This document shows, in pieces, positions 1 through 7,493 of a stretch of DNA of 26,311 nucleotides. Position 1 is the stretch's first letter, and each line of letters opens with the position of its first letter. This stretch comes from Nanobdellati archaeon (GTDB taxonomy: Archaea > B1Sed10-29 > WALL01 > WAMD01). The notes beneath the pieces were generated by a model that made no database searches, was not told where the DNA came from, and saw nothing but the letters and a program-made list of their open reading frames with translations. The stretch covers positions 1 through 26,311 of the forward strand of contig WAMD01000004.1 in the NCBI GenBank assembly GCA_015522495.1. Direction: 5' to 3'. A program made the position numbers and the translations under genes.

Positions 1-57
1 AAACATGCTATTAAATTTCATAACTAACATACATATGGAACTACTATATCATGATGT

Positions 58-73
58 AAAATGACAAACAAAA
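58..73 (-). terminator. Possible T-rich terminator of the exosome superoperon
   Basis: About 27 bases past the stop of the last superoperon gene, the minus strand reads two T-runs separated by a short G/T/C stretch. Archaeal termination often uses such U-rich tracts without a strong hairpin. The rest of positions 1-99 shows no gene, RNA motif or repeat that I can support. Confidence 0.3.
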
Positions 74-99
74 TCTAGAATCAATAATCAACTTGCCTG

Positions 100-1065
100 C
101 TAATCATTAGTGAACCCTTTGATAAATAAGGTAGTTAGATCTACGCAATAGGCTAAAACAGCGTCTGTATCCTCCTGTTTGAAGCCTGTTGCCCCGGCTG
201 CGCCGGCATGGCCTCCAGAATCACATTCAAACCTTTCGGAGACTTTGGACATAATATTTTTACCTAAATGCAAACCCTTACTAACTAAAATTTGGCTAGC
301 CCTAGAGCTAAGCCTGGGTTGCTTCCCAGAAGAAACGACAAAACTTACATCAGAACCTAGCTCTAACAACGAACTTGCAACGCTCCCCTCAAAAGCCGAT
401 ACTTTTGTTGTGGCAATGACGTACTCTCCAACTATGTATATCTTTGCCCTGGAAGCTGCTTTCAGCCTCGCAACTCTCTCAGACAAGTTTTTCCTCATTC
501 TAGCTATTTCGGATACTTTATCATATTTCACCTTTTTAGTTATTTCAGCTAATGCAAAAAAGACCCTAGGATCAGCCACAACAAAATCAGCAGTATCTGT
601 AATTATACCAACTCCCAATAATAATAGTGAGTTCTCGCAGAGTTCTACATTCAACTTTTTAGCTAGTTCAAATATTAAAAGAGAATTCGCTAGAGCTGTC
701 TCATCGACATAAACAAAATCAAATCCAGGATAATTTTCTCTCTCGGCATGATGGTCTATAGCCATTCTCCGCCCTTTAAAATTCTCAAATATGTCCAAAT
801 CTATCATAGCAAGAGAGGACGTATCAACAACCACTAAAGTATCCCCCCCAGCTATATCTTGCAACTCCTCGTCTGAAGAGGATAACATTAGACTTGCCTG
901 CTCGTTTATCTTCTCCGTTCTCATAACCCTAGCTTCTTTACCTAGCTTACGAAGAATTCTAGCTAGAACTATGGCTGATGCGATAGCATCAGGATCAGGG
1001 GACTTGTGCATCATTATCGAAAAATTCTTTCCCTTTAATAACTCAGTTATCAACTCATCCATCAT
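100..1065 (-). CDS. DHH/DHHA1 family phosphoesterase (RecJ/NrnA-like)
   Basis: This is a 321-residue DHH-superfamily phosphoesterase. Motifs in order are HKSPDPDAIAS near residues 20-30 (metal-binding Asp pair), VVVDTSS near 77-83, the signature IDHHAERENY near 98-107, DTADF near 155, and a C-terminal DHHA1 glycine-rich segment (GGHAGAAGATGF near residue 290). In the family these residues bind Mn2+ and hydrolyse short oligonucleotides, single-stranded ends or cyclic dinucleotides; the substrate here cannot be told from sequence. The length fits NrnA-like proteins rather than full-length RecJ. It is the last gene of the exosome superoperon. Its start overlaps the prefoldin stop by 4 bases (ATGA), with a GAGG ribosome binding site, and a second ATG follows immediately. 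Its position suggests a nuclease role in RNA turnover; that is inference. Confidence 0.85.
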   Translation of the reverse strand: MMDELITELLKGKNFSIMMHKSPDPDAIASAIVLARILRKLGKEARVMRTEKINEQASLMLSSSDEELQDIAGGDTLVVVDTSSLAMIDLDIFENFKGRRMAIDHHAERENYPGFDFVYVDETALANSLLIFELAKKLNVELCENSLLLLGVGIITDTADFVVADPRVFFALAEITKKVKYDKVSEIARMRKNLSERVARLKAASRAKIYIVGEYVIATTKVSAFEGSVASSLLELGSDVSFVVSSGKQPRLSSRASQILVSKGLHLGKNIMSKVSERFECDSGGHAGAAGATGFKQEDTDAVLAYCVDLTTLFIKGFTND

Positions 1066-1382
1066 TCCTCACTTTTTCCAGATAACTTACCCTCTAACTC
1101 TTTTAGTTTTTTCTCTAACTTGCCCCTCTGGACTTTTAGCGTCTCTAGCCTAGCCTCTATCTTCTTCTTCTGATCTTCTAATTCCTTTTTTATATCTCCT
1201 TTGCTCTTTTCGACAAGTATCCTACCTATTGCAAGATAGGTTTTACCCTCTGATTTACCTAGTTCTTCTAGACTAGCCTCTATCTCCTTTACTTGAAGGT
1301 CAGCCTTTTGTAGCTCTAGGTCAACAAGTTGGAACTGTCTAGCCAAGGCTTTATACTGTTCAACATCTTTTTCATCTACCAT
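1062..1382 (-). CDS. pfdB: Prefoldin beta subunit
   Basis: This 106-residue protein is almost entirely alpha-helical, with an N-terminal helix (about 5-50), a central linker containing GKTYLAIGRILVEKS (about 46-60), and a charged C-terminal helix rich in Lys/Glu heptads. That layout and the central hairpin segment match archaeal prefoldin beta (GimC), which forms alpha2-beta4 'jellyfish' chaperones that hand unfolded proteins to the thermosome. It overlaps Pcc1 upstream by 11 bases and the DHH gene downstream by 4 bases, so it is translated from the superoperon mRNA. The alpha subunit is not in this window. Confidence 0.9.
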   Translation of the reverse strand: MVDEKDVEQYKALARQFQLVDLELQKADLQVKEIEASLEELGKSEGKTYLAIGRILVEKSKGDIKKELEDQKKKIEARLETLKVQRGKLEKKLKELEGKLSGKSEE

Positions 1383-1611
1383 TCAAAACTACCTCCCAAA
1401 CATTTAATAACATGTCAAATATCCTTAAATTACTATTGGCAGCTGCTCTAAGTGCGGTGGCGTCGTTGGCATCCATTATTATTCTTAACTTCTTGTTCTT
1501 AAGCGCTAGTGTTGTTTTACACCTCTTACTCTTCTTCCCTTTTCTCAGTGCAATGAGAGATGAACTTCCAAACTTGTCCTCAGGCAGCACAAATTCAAGC
1601 TCTGCTCGCAT
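1372..1611 (-). CDS. pcc1: KEOPS complex subunit Pcc1
   Basis: This is a 79-residue protein of the Pcc1 family. It has an N-terminal strand (RAELEFVL), a basic middle, then IIMDANDATALRAAANSNLRI (about 44-64), the family's characteristic helix that starts with a D-x-xALRAA-type pattern. Pcc1 dimerises the KEOPS complex that makes the t6A37 modification of ANN-decoding tRNAs with Kae1, Bud32 and Cgi121, none of which is in this window. Its start lies inside the 3' end of the Brix gene (17-base overlap), and it overlaps prefoldin beta downstream. Location in the exosome superoperon next to prefoldin and Brix is typical for archaea and supports the call. Confidence 0.82.
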   Translation of the reverse strand: MRAELEFVLPEDKFGSSSLIALRKGKKSKRCKTTLALKNKKLRIIMDANDATALRAAANSNLRIFDMLLNVWEVVLNGR

Positions 1612-2089
1612 GATACCACCCTTTAACCAATAACGCTGGTCCTACTTCTTTCTTTCCCTTGTAAAAACTTATCTTATCCTCAGTCACCACTATCCTATTA
1701 TCAGTCTCATCATCTGGAGTTAAATCAAAAAAATTAGCGATGTCGTAGCTTGTACTGTTGTCTATTTTCAAACTCTTGAACGATGCTTTATTATTAAACT
1801 CCCTTTGTAATCTAACTCCTTTTAGATTTATTATTAAAGGGTGCCATCTCCAAGAATCTTCTTCAACTACCAGACCTTCTAATTTGCCAGGGTTACCATG
1901 GATATCATAAACAAAAATAACTCTAGTGTGCCCTTGCCTCCTAGAAAAAGAAACCAACTCATCTAGGCTTCCCTTACCTCTTGTCACATACTTCCCTCTG
2001 ATAACCCTAGCCAAGTCCCTCCCTAGTGTCCTAGATCTCCTAGATGGCTTCCTAGACGTAGTTATCAGCATTCTACTCAGCCTTGACAT
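1595..2089 (-). CDS. Brix domain rRNA-biogenesis protein (Imp4-like)
   Basis: This is a 164-residue single-domain Brix protein. The N-terminus MLITTSRKPSRRSRTLGRDL carries the TTSR-P-S-R-RT pattern seen in archaeal Imp4-type Brix proteins, followed by a beta-strand-rich core (RVIFVYDIHGNPGKLEGLVV near 75-95). Eukaryotic relatives (Imp4, Rpf1, Brx1) bind rRNA during ribosome assembly; the archaeal protein is expected to do the same. It starts inside the 3' end of rpo12 (17-base overlap) and runs into pcc1. The length is in the usual archaeal range (about 150-180 residues). Confidence 0.85.
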   Translation of the reverse strand: MSRLSRMLITTSRKPSRRSRTLGRDLARVIRGKYVTRGKGSLDELVSFSRRQGHTRVIFVYDIHGNPGKLEGLVVEEDSWRWHPLIINLKGVRLQREFNNKASFKSLKIDNSTSYDIANFFDLTPDDETDNRIVVTEDKISFYKGKKEVGPALLVKGWYHASRA

Positions 2090-2201
2090 TTCTAGCTATA
2101 GGTGGCCTTTTTTTCATTATTATCTTATACCCACAATATTTGCATGTAACACCTTCTGGTATTTCCTTAAACTCTTTTCCGCACTTCATACAAACATACA
2201 T
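2073..2201 (-). CDS. rpo12: DNA-directed RNA polymerase subunit Rpo12 (RpoP)
   Basis: This 42-residue gene was found by reading the gap between eL43 and Brix. The protein has two CxxC pairs, CMKC at 4-7 and CKYC at 20-23, followed by GYKIIMKKRPPIARNVKAE. This is the zinc-ribbon layout of archaeal Rpo12/eukaryotic Rpb12, ending in the conserved KRPP-arginine-rich tail that inserts between the large subunits. The ATG shares one base with the eL43 stop (TAATG), and the TAG lies 17 bases inside the Brix gene. The eL43-rpo12-Brix order is a conserved part of the archaeal exosome superoperon. Confidence 0.93.
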   Translation of the reverse strand: MYVCMKCGKEFKEIPEGVTCKYCGYKIIMKKRPPIARNVKAE

Positions 2202-2548
2202 TACTCTCCCTCCTTTTCTTCAGCCTGCTCTATCTCAGATATGGCCTCTAGCCCCCTTAAGTGGGCTCCAACCACTCTTAAAGCCGCCCTACCCATTTCT
2301 GTCGAAGGAGTGTAAGCGCCACCTGCAAACTTGTATCCACAGCTAGTGCATTCCCAAATAGCATAACCAACTCTCTTAACCTTTCTCTTACCACACCTCG
2401 GGCACTTGTACCTGGAAGTCTGTTTCTCCATCACATCCTTATACGAATCCCTAACTCTTTTACCATATCTGGATCCGAACTTACCTGCTATCCCTACTTT
2501 TTTGGTTTTTTTCTTAGCCCCTTTTTTGGTTACTTTCCTCTTGGACAT
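2201..2548 (-). CDS. rpl37ae: Ribosomal protein eL43 (L37Ae) with long acidic tail
   Basis: This is a 115-residue large-subunit zinc-finger protein. After a very basic N-terminus comes GIAGKFGSRYGKRVRDSY (about 19-36). Then come CPRCGKRKVKRVGYAIWECTSCGYKFAGGAYTP, with CxxC pairs near 49-52 and 67-70, a hallmark of eL43. The family core is about 75-90 residues; here an extra C-terminal stretch ends in Glu-rich EIEQAEEKEGE. A GGGTGAT ribosome binding site precedes the ATG. It sits just downstream of rrp42 (5-base gap) in the superoperon. Confidence 0.95.
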   Translation of the reverse strand: MSKRKVTKKGAKKKTKKVGIAGKFGSRYGKRVRDSYKDVMEKQTSRYKCPRCGKRKVKRVGYAIWECTSCGYKFAGGAYTPSTEMGRAALRVVGAHLRGLEAISEIEQAEEKEGE

Positions 2549-2553
2549 TTATA

Positions 2554-3360
2554 TCACCCTTTCATATTATCTTTTAAAATCCCTCTCAAAAAGTCTCCTT
2601 TCTCAAATGACTTATCAATTATCATTTCTATTTCCTCGACTGTCAGCGCACCTGAACCTCCCTTTTGAGACGCACATATGTACCCATCATCTGTTGTTGC
2701 TATTGTTAGTCTAACATCAGCCGCTTTTTCCTCGTCTAGTACAGGATCCAACAGCAATGTGTCTCCAATCTTTGCAAATGTAGTTTCAACAGGTACCCTT
2801 CTCAGTGGCATCTTCATGCTAGACTCTGTCCTTATGACTTTCTCATCTTCATACTTAGGAACATTTGTATGCATCAACGCTGCCATAGCTGCTAGAGCAG
2901 ATGCATCAAATAAGTTCCCATCATAGTCTAGTATATGGAGGTCTATGAAAACCATCCACACTTTTTCTCCTTCTTCTATTACTAATTTTTCTAGGTCTAT
3001 TGCCTTAGATTCCCTTATACCTCTATCAACAACTCTAGCCAGTTCTATCGCATCCTCACTAGGAGGACCAGACTCGAATGTAGGCGAAGCTAGAGGAACT
3101 AGCTCTGCACCAGTCATTATCACTCCTTCGTTTGGAGTATCTTGAAATGGCGTGCCAACATCCATAGATATCCCAGCTAGAACGGTGGTGTTACCAAGTT
3201 TAACAAGGGCCGAACCAGGTGACCTAGTGACATAACCTGGGGTTACTTCAATATCCCTGTATTCAAATGCATCCCTATTATCTACCCTTAAACCCTGTTT
3301 AGCTAATCTGTGAACGTATTCTGATTTTAGAGTCCATAATGTCTCATTCTCTCTATTCAT
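2554..3360 (-). CDS. rrp42: Exosome complex subunit Rrp42
   Basis: This is a 268-residue RNase PH-like protein, the non-catalytic partner of Rrp41 in the archaeal exosome hexamer (three Rrp41-Rrp42 dimers). Diagnostic stretches are GLRVDNRDAFEYRDIEVTPG (about 23-42), GSALVKLGNTTVLAGI (about 49-64) and GPPSEDAIELARVVDRGIRES (about 98-118), all typical of Rrp42. The C-terminus carries the second RNase PH domain with GDTLLLDPVLDEEKAAD. Rrp42 does not catalyse but shapes the RNA path and active site. The ATG lies inside the end of rrp41 (8-base overlap) behind a GGAGGGG ribosome binding site. Confidence 0.96.
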   Translation of the reverse strand: MNRENETLWTLKSEYVHRLAKQGLRVDNRDAFEYRDIEVTPGYVTRSPGSALVKLGNTTVLAGISMDVGTPFQDTPNEGVIMTGAELVPLASPTFESGPPSEDAIELARVVDRGIRESKAIDLEKLVIEEGEKVWMVFIDLHILDYDGNLFDASALAAMAALMHTNVPKYEDEKVIRTESSMKMPLRRVPVETTFAKIGDTLLLDPVLDEEKAADVRLTIATTDDGYICASQKGGSGALTVEEIEMIIDKSFEKGDFLRGILKDNMKG

Positions 3361-4102
3361 TGTTATCCCCTCCTGAAAGATTTGTTATTTTGTACTTATC
3401 TTTCAGTGTTTCCTTTTGTATTTCATTTATCTTCCTGGCACCTTCCACAGCAAGGCGTAAAGCCTTCATATATTCATCCTTTGTCATTAAACCGTCCATT
3501 TGGAATAAGACTATTTCTCCTGTCCTAGGTGATATTGCTATTGGCATATCTGCTTCCCCATAGTTATCTTCCTCTTTCTTCAAGTCAAGCACAACTTTAC
3601 CATCTATTTTTCCGGCAGCACAGGCTGCCACTACGTCCCTCATGGGGATACCCGCATCTGCTAACGCAAGTGACGCCGCAGTCAAAGCAGCGCACCTAGT
3701 TCCAGCGTCTGCTTGTAGTATCTCTACAAAAACATCTATCATCGTATTTGGAAAATACTCTAGCATTACTACTCTTTCCAATGCCTCTCTACTTATTTTA
3801 GATATCTCTATTGATCTCCTGTCTGGACCTGGTCTCTTCCTATCATCAACACTAAATGGTGCCATATTATACCTGTACTTCAAAACAGCTTTGTATGGAT
3901 TTGCTAAGTGTTTGGGTAAGACCTCCCTAGGCCCATATACAGCGGCGATTACTTTGTTTCCCCCCCATTCAACGTAAGCAGAGCCGTCTGCTTTCTTCAA
4001 AACACCTACCTCCATTTTAACGGGCCTAAGTTCTTCAAGATCTCTTCCATCTATCCTTTTTCCATTCTTATCTAACAAAGGTACTTCTGATTTTCCTCCC
4101 AT
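3353..4102 (-). CDS. rrp41: Exosome complex exonuclease Rrp41
   Basis: This is the catalytic RNase PH subunit, a phosphate-dependent 3'-5' exoribonuclease that can also polyadenylate. The family landmarks are present: RIDGRDLEELRPVKMEVG, GSAYVEWGGNKVIAAVYGPRE, RPGPDRRSIEISKI and LQADAGTRCAALTAASLALADAGIPM, plus the active-site region EADMPIAI in the C-terminal half. I place the start at the ATG at 4102 (249 residues) rather than the in-frame GTG at 4111, because AAGGTG lies 6 bases ahead of that ATG and only one base separates it from the rrp4 stop. The C-terminal tail GGDNNE overlaps the rrp42 start. Confidence 0.96.
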   Translation of the reverse strand: MGGKSEVPLLDKNGKRIDGRDLEELRPVKMEVGVLKKADGSAYVEWGGNKVIAAVYGPREVLPKHLANPYKAVLKYRYNMAPFSVDDRKRPGPDRRSIEISKISREALERVVMLEYFPNTMIDVFVEILQADAGTRCAALTAASLALADAGIPMRDVVAACAAGKIDGKVVLDLKKEEDNYGEADMPIAISPRTGEIVLFQMDGLMTKDEYMKALRLAVEGARKINEIQKETLKDKYKITNLSGGDNNE

Positions 4103-4103
4103 G

Positions 4104-4715
4104 CTATTCACCTTCCAACATTTCTTTTACTTTATCCGTAACTCCATAAAGATGAGCGTTTTCTTCTATGAAACGTATCGCCTTTTCTGCCTTTATGATA
4201 TCTTCTCTTTCTCCTTTAAGCCATATCCTACCATTTCTTCCAACTATTATCTGTGCCTTGGTTCCCTTCCTTATCAGATCTAACATGGACCCAGCCTTGC
4301 CAAATACCCTAGGGATCTTAGTTGGATGTATCTCTATTAATTTGCCCTTTATCAACCTTCTTGGCGATTCCAAATGTGTGTTTCCCACTTCGTCTTTACT
4401 GGAAACTTTAACCGTTATAACATCTCCAGGTTCTAGTCTAACTCCTTCCCTAGGAACGTGGAGATAACCAGTATATGCTGAGTTTATGTCAACTAAATAC
4501 CCAGAGTGTCTCATAGAAAGAACAATACCTATTACTATATCTCCAGGTTTAGGTAAATACCTCCCATGTATAGGAGTTACTCTTAACCCTTTATCAGGGT
4601 CATACAGCCCATAAATTGAGGAGTATATGGAATCTCCGTCTCTGAATGTCCATGAGGAAAGCTTTCCAGGCCTAGCCTCTCCTAACCTTTCGCCAGGTAC
4701 TACTACAACTCTCAT
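4104..4715 (-). CDS. rrp4: Exosome cap subunit Rrp4 (S1 and KH domains)
   Basis: This is a 203-residue RNA-binding cap protein of the exosome. It has an N-terminal strand with VVVPGERLGE (typical of Rrp4), an S1 domain (GDIVIGIVLSMRHSGYLVDI to about residue 125) and a C-terminal KH-type domain with GRNGRIWLKGE. Three Rrp4 (or Csl4) copies sit on the Rrp41-Rrp42 ring and thread RNA into it. The start is taken at the ATG at 4715, not the in-frame TTG just before it, because GAGGTG lies 5 bases upstream of that ATG. No Csl4 or DnaG-like cap gene is present in this window. Confidence 0.95.
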   Translation of the reverse strand: MRVVVVPGERLGEARPGKLSSWTFRDGDSIYSSIYGLYDPDKGLRVTPIHGRYLPKPGDIVIGIVLSMRHSGYLVDINSAYTGYLHVPREGVRLEPGDVITVKVSSKDEVGNTHLESPRRLIKGKLIEIHPTKIPRVFGKAGSMLDLIRKGTKAQIIVGRNGRIWLKGEREDIIKAEKAIRFIEENAHLYGVTDKVKEMLEGE

Positions 4716-4727
4716 CAAAACACCTCT

Positions 4728-5438
4728 TTAAAGAACTTGCAATAACTTTGAATATACTTCTCCCTTCGTCATTGAATTCAACTTATCAAATATCTCTGAC
4801 TGCATCCCTGCAGGGACTTCGATAACTGCATCAAGGCTTCCATCATTTTTCCAATCTGATTTTATCATATTAAGCTGTTTTAGATATCCATAAATCCTAG
4901 ACGCATGAACAGCCGGAACTTTTATCTCTATCCTTGCCTTTGCTATTTTTATTGGCAGAATAGGTATGAGCTTATTTACTATCTCACCAACTTGCCTTTC
5001 TACTGATTTTAGTGGGTCTATGTGAACATTCGCCTCGTCCAACGCTCTCTCAATCCTCTCCATCGGATGAGGTAGATTAGTGGTTGGGTCAATTGCCTGC
5101 CTTGCAATGGTCGCTATTATCTGTTTTCTCTTTTCTTCTTGCATCTTTCTTTTTTGTTCTGTGGTCAAATGAAGTTCTCCATCTTTTATTATCTTAAAAA
5201 ATACCCATTTTTTATCTTCTGATCCAAAAACCTTGGTCACTATTTCCTCGGAAGCCCTCTCTCCCTTCTTCGCATCCTTGAATATATCCAATGATGCCAA
5301 AGTGTCGTCTAGATTTGATAATACAGATATATCCCCTTTTTCCTTGATTTCCAAAGCTTTATCTGGATCTACTAAAACCTCAAACCTATGATCTCCTTTT
5401 TCATACCTAACAATTACTGCCTTATCCAGTGGTATCAT
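4728..5438 (-). CDS. sdo1: Ribosome maturation protein SBDS (Sdo1)
   Basis: This is a 236-residue, three-domain SBDS protein. The N-terminal FYSH domain includes KAVIVRYEKGDHRFEVLVDP and GDISVLSN, the middle helical domain includes KRKQIIATIARQAIDPTTNLPHP (about 117-139), and the C-terminal ferredoxin-like domain carries KIAKARIEIKVPA. In eukaryotes SBDS works with EFL1 to release eIF6 from 60S subunits, and archaeal SBDS is expected to act on the 50S with aIF6/EF-2. Its ATG overlaps the proteasome alpha stop (ATGA). The psmA-SBDS-rrp4 order is a well-known archaeal arrangement. Confidence 0.96.
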   Translation of the reverse strand: MIPLDKAVIVRYEKGDHRFEVLVDPDKALEIKEKGDISVLSNLDDTLASLDIFKDAKKGERASEEIVTKVFGSEDKKWVFFKIIKDGELHLTTEQKRKMQEEKRKQIIATIARQAIDPTTNLPHPMERIERALDEANVHIDPLKSVERQVGEIVNKLIPILPIKIAKARIEIKVPAVHASRIYGYLKQLNMIKSDWKNDGSLDAVIEVPAGMQSEIFDKLNSMTKGEVYSKLLQVL

Positions 5439-6160
5439 CTTGATTTCACCTTCTTACCCACAATCTTACCAAGCTTATCCACTGAAAGCTCCTTGAACTT
5501 CTTATCCTTCTTAGTTATGTAATACACTTCAAGAGTATTCAAATTTGTTTTAGTTTTATTAGCCTTATTTAAGGCACTAACAGATAACCTGACAGCATCC
5601 TCAAATTTCATATCTTTTGAGTATTTGCTTTCAAAGAAGTCTTCTACATCTTTTTTTCCTTGACCTATTGCAGACGCATAAACTTCTGAAAATGCTCCTG
5701 AGGGATCCGTTTCAAACAGTTTAATCCCTGTGTCATCTATACCTAGTATAAGCATTGCAACACCAAATGGTCTTGCACCACCATACTGTGTATACATTTG
5801 CTTCAGATCACATATTTCTTTTGTCAGTGATTCAACAGGAATTTCCTCTTCGTATATAACTCTCTCTTTCTGAGCCTCTACCCTAGCATGCTGAATCAAT
5901 CTTCTAGCATCTGCCACAAGCCCTGAAACTGCGACACCAACATGATCGTCTACTTTGAATATCTTCTCTATTGATTTTGGGTTCACAAGCTTTGACTTAA
6001 CCAGTTTATCTGTGGCAAGAAGGCCTCCATCCTTAAAAACAACGCCGACTGCCGTTGCTCCTCTCTTCACAGCCTCTCTAGCATATTCTACCTGAAAAAG
6101 CCTTCCATCAGGGCTGAAAACCGTAATTGCTCTATCATATGCCGAAGAAGCAGGATACAT
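5435..6160 (-). CDS. psmA: Proteasome subunit alpha
   Basis: This 241-residue protein is the outer-ring alpha subunit of the 20S proteasome. The N-terminal gate segment contains SSAYDRAITVFSPDGRLFQVEYAREAVKRG, the canonical alpha-subunit signature (YDR motif and Q-VEYA). The conserved GVAVSGLVADAR and FGVAMLILGIDD segments follow. I use the ATG at 6160 rather than the in-frame TTG at 6163 because AGGTG is 5 bases upstream of it. A C-terminal Lys-rich tail (KIVGKKVKSR) overlaps the SBDS start. The beta subunit and a PAN ATPase are not in the window. Placement among exosome and RNase P genes is the classic archaeal exosome-proteasome link. Confidence 0.97.
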   Translation of the reverse strand: MYPASSAYDRAITVFSPDGRLFQVEYAREAVKRGATAVGVVFKDGGLLATDKLVKSKLVNPKSIEKIFKVDDHVGVAVSGLVADARRLIQHARVEAQKERVIYEEEIPVESLTKEICDLKQMYTQYGGARPFGVAMLILGIDDTGIKLFETDPSGAFSEVYASAIGQGKKDVEDFFESKYSKDMKFEDAVRLSVSALNKANKTKTNLNTLEVYYITKKDKKFKELSVDKLGKIVGKKVKSR

Positions 6161-6164
6161 CAAA

Positions 6165-6536
6165 TCACCTCTCTATTATTTGTTTCTCCCTATTTAAAAG
6201 GTTTTTGTTTAAAAACTTTGACTTAGCTTTGTTCACTGTCCCGGAAACCCCAAAAACCTTCACTCCAACCGTTTTCCCTAAAATAGAGGGAATCAAGCTG
6301 ATGGCTGCAATAACATTATACTCATTCTTATCCGTCGACCTAGCTATGCCCTGTTTAGATGAATGGTCATAAAAAACCACATCAAAGTCAGAATCTGCAT
6401 ACCCTAACTCTCCTAAGAATGTAAGAACTGATTGTTTTAAGGCTTGAATTACCTGGTTTTCTGTAAAGTCAGAGTTCGCCATCACCTCAAACGCAATATA
6501 CCTCCTCCTTTCTCTTAAAACGGGTGGGTATCCCAT
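6165..6536 (-). CDS. rnp2: RNase P protein component 2 (Pop5)
   Basis: This is a 123-residue protein with the Pop5/Rnp2 start PPVLRERRRYIAFEV (about 4-18), which matches the family's P-x-LRE+-RYI-F pattern, and an RRM-like alpha/beta fold. It pairs with Rpp30 and activates the catalytic RNA of RNase P, which trims tRNA 5' leaders. The partner gene rnp3 lies directly upstream with a 4-base gap, and psmA follows within a few bases. A GGGGTGAT ribosome binding site precedes its ATG. The RNase P RNA gene was not recognised in this window. Confidence 0.88.
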   Translation of the reverse strand: MGYPPVLRERRRYIAFEVMANSDFTENQVIQALKQSVLTFLGELGYADSDFDVVFYDHSSKQGIARSTDKNEYNVIAAISLIPSILGKTVGVKVFGVSGTVNKAKSKFLNKNLLNREKQIIER

Positions 6537-6540
6537 AATA

Positions 6541-7077
6541 TCACCCCTTCCTCCTAGCTAGAGACTCTGGAATCTTGGATAAACTCCATTTTGCCCTATT
6601 CGGCGTCATGCCTAAAATAACTCCAAGACTAATCAATTGTAGTGGAACCCGGAGTTGAAACCTATTCATAGCGCCAGTAGTGAGAAGGACTGAAACTCCA
6701 GACTTGTTCGCTAGGTTCACTAGTCTCCTGCCATTCACCACCAGCCTAGCACGCCCAACTCCCCTAGCTTCTAGGAACTTCGTAAGAGTTATAACAATGA
6801 CAATGTTATTATCCCTGGCTATGTTTAACATCCCAGTATCAAATGATTTAGCTTTAGGAAAAAATGGATCAATAATGCCATCAACCGGAAGCCTGATTAT
6901 CTTTTTATTTTTGTCTAAACTATTGGATGCTCTCACAAAAACGAGATCTTCTTTACTATACGCCTTATCTATGTCCGTATGCTCAACCACTTTGATACCT
7001 ACTGGAAACTCAGAAAACCCCATCTCAAAAAGTTTCTTTTTAGCATCACCAAATACTAATAAATCATAGTAATTCAG
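6541..7077 (-). CDS. rnp3: RNase P protein component 3 (Rpp30), probable CTG start
   Basis: This is an Rpp30-family TIM-barrel-like (PHP-related) RNase P protein. Landmarks are VVIVITLTKFLEARGVGRARL and SGVSVLLTTGAMNRFQLRVPLQLISLGVILGM. The first ATG in frame is at 7023 (160 residues), but the frame stays open upstream and encodes NYYDLLVFGDAKKKLFEMGF, which gives the N-terminal 'YDL' strand and first helix that Rpp30 proteins have. No ATG, GTG or TTG exists there. A CTG at 7077-7075 overlaps the stop of the previous gene as CTGA, exactly like the ATGA overlaps elsewhere in this operon, and GGAGGGG sits 5-7 bases ahead. I therefore call CTG as the start (178 residues); the family is certain and the start is inferred. 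Confidence 0.85.
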   Translation of the reverse strand: MNYYDLLVFGDAKKKLFEMGFSEFPVGIKVVEHTDIDKAYSKEDLVFVRASNSLDKNKKIIRLPVDGIIDPFFPKAKSFDTGMLNIARDNNIVIVITLTKFLEARGVGRARLVVNGRRLVNLANKSGVSVLLTTGAMNRFQLRVPLQLISLGVILGMTPNRAKWSLSKIPESLARRKG

Positions 7078-7493
7078 AGTAACCCCTCCAACATGTCAAT
7101 TACTTCTCCCTTTATTTTAGCGCTGTTATGTGGGTATGTCACAAATTTTATGCTCACTCTAATTTGCTCACCTGTTCCTAAGGATATCTCTCCGTCCAAC
7201 GCCTTAAATTTATCCAGGCTAAAATGAAACATTCCGTCAGACAATCTGCTGTCAACTTCATTCAGCAATTCCACTTTATCCTCATTCGGCATACTCTTAA
7301 GCTTTGAAATAAATTCTGCTATATCCTTCTTCTTAGTTAGCCTGGCGGTTAATCTGATTATTTTCGATCCGAAATGGGTTGTTAATTGAATTACATCTGG
7401 TGACTTCGGACTGACAGCCATAAATGCTTTTTTCACTAGCTCAAAAGACTCAGTTGGGTGAGAGAAACACTCAATAACAACTGAGCGCATCAT
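7074..7493 (-). CDS. Exosome-associated RNA-binding protein (COG1325 type)
   Basis: This is a 139-residue small alpha/beta protein beginning RSVVIECFSHPTESFELVKKAF. It resembles the archaeal family described as 'exosome subunit, RNA-binding, dsRBD-like fold' (COG1325), which is habitually encoded between eL15 and rnp3 as it is here. The identification rests on N-terminal pattern, size and neighbourhood; no catalytic motif is visible. The protein ends MLEGLL, where the GAG GGG codons double as the ribosome binding site of rnp3. The start overlaps the eL15 stop, and two adjacent ATG codons (7493 and 7490) are both possible. Confidence 0.75.
   Translation of the reverse strand: MMRSVVIECFSHPTESFELVKKAFMAVSPKSPDVIQLTTHFGSKIIRLTARLTKKKDIAEFISKLKSMPNEDKVELLNEVDSRLSDGMFHFSLDKFKALDGEISLGTGEQIRVSIKFVTYPHNSAKIKGEVIDMLEGLL

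Noticed and set aside
179..712. Plus-strand open frames antisense to the DHH gene, and similar long antisense frames (for example 9660-10247 and 12157-12699)
   Set aside because: They lie opposite well-identified genes, have no family resemblance and no ribosome binding sites, and look like codon-usage shadows.
2677..3145. Frameshift or split in rrp42
   Set aside because: The frame is open for the full 268 residues, and both RNase PH halves are present in order.
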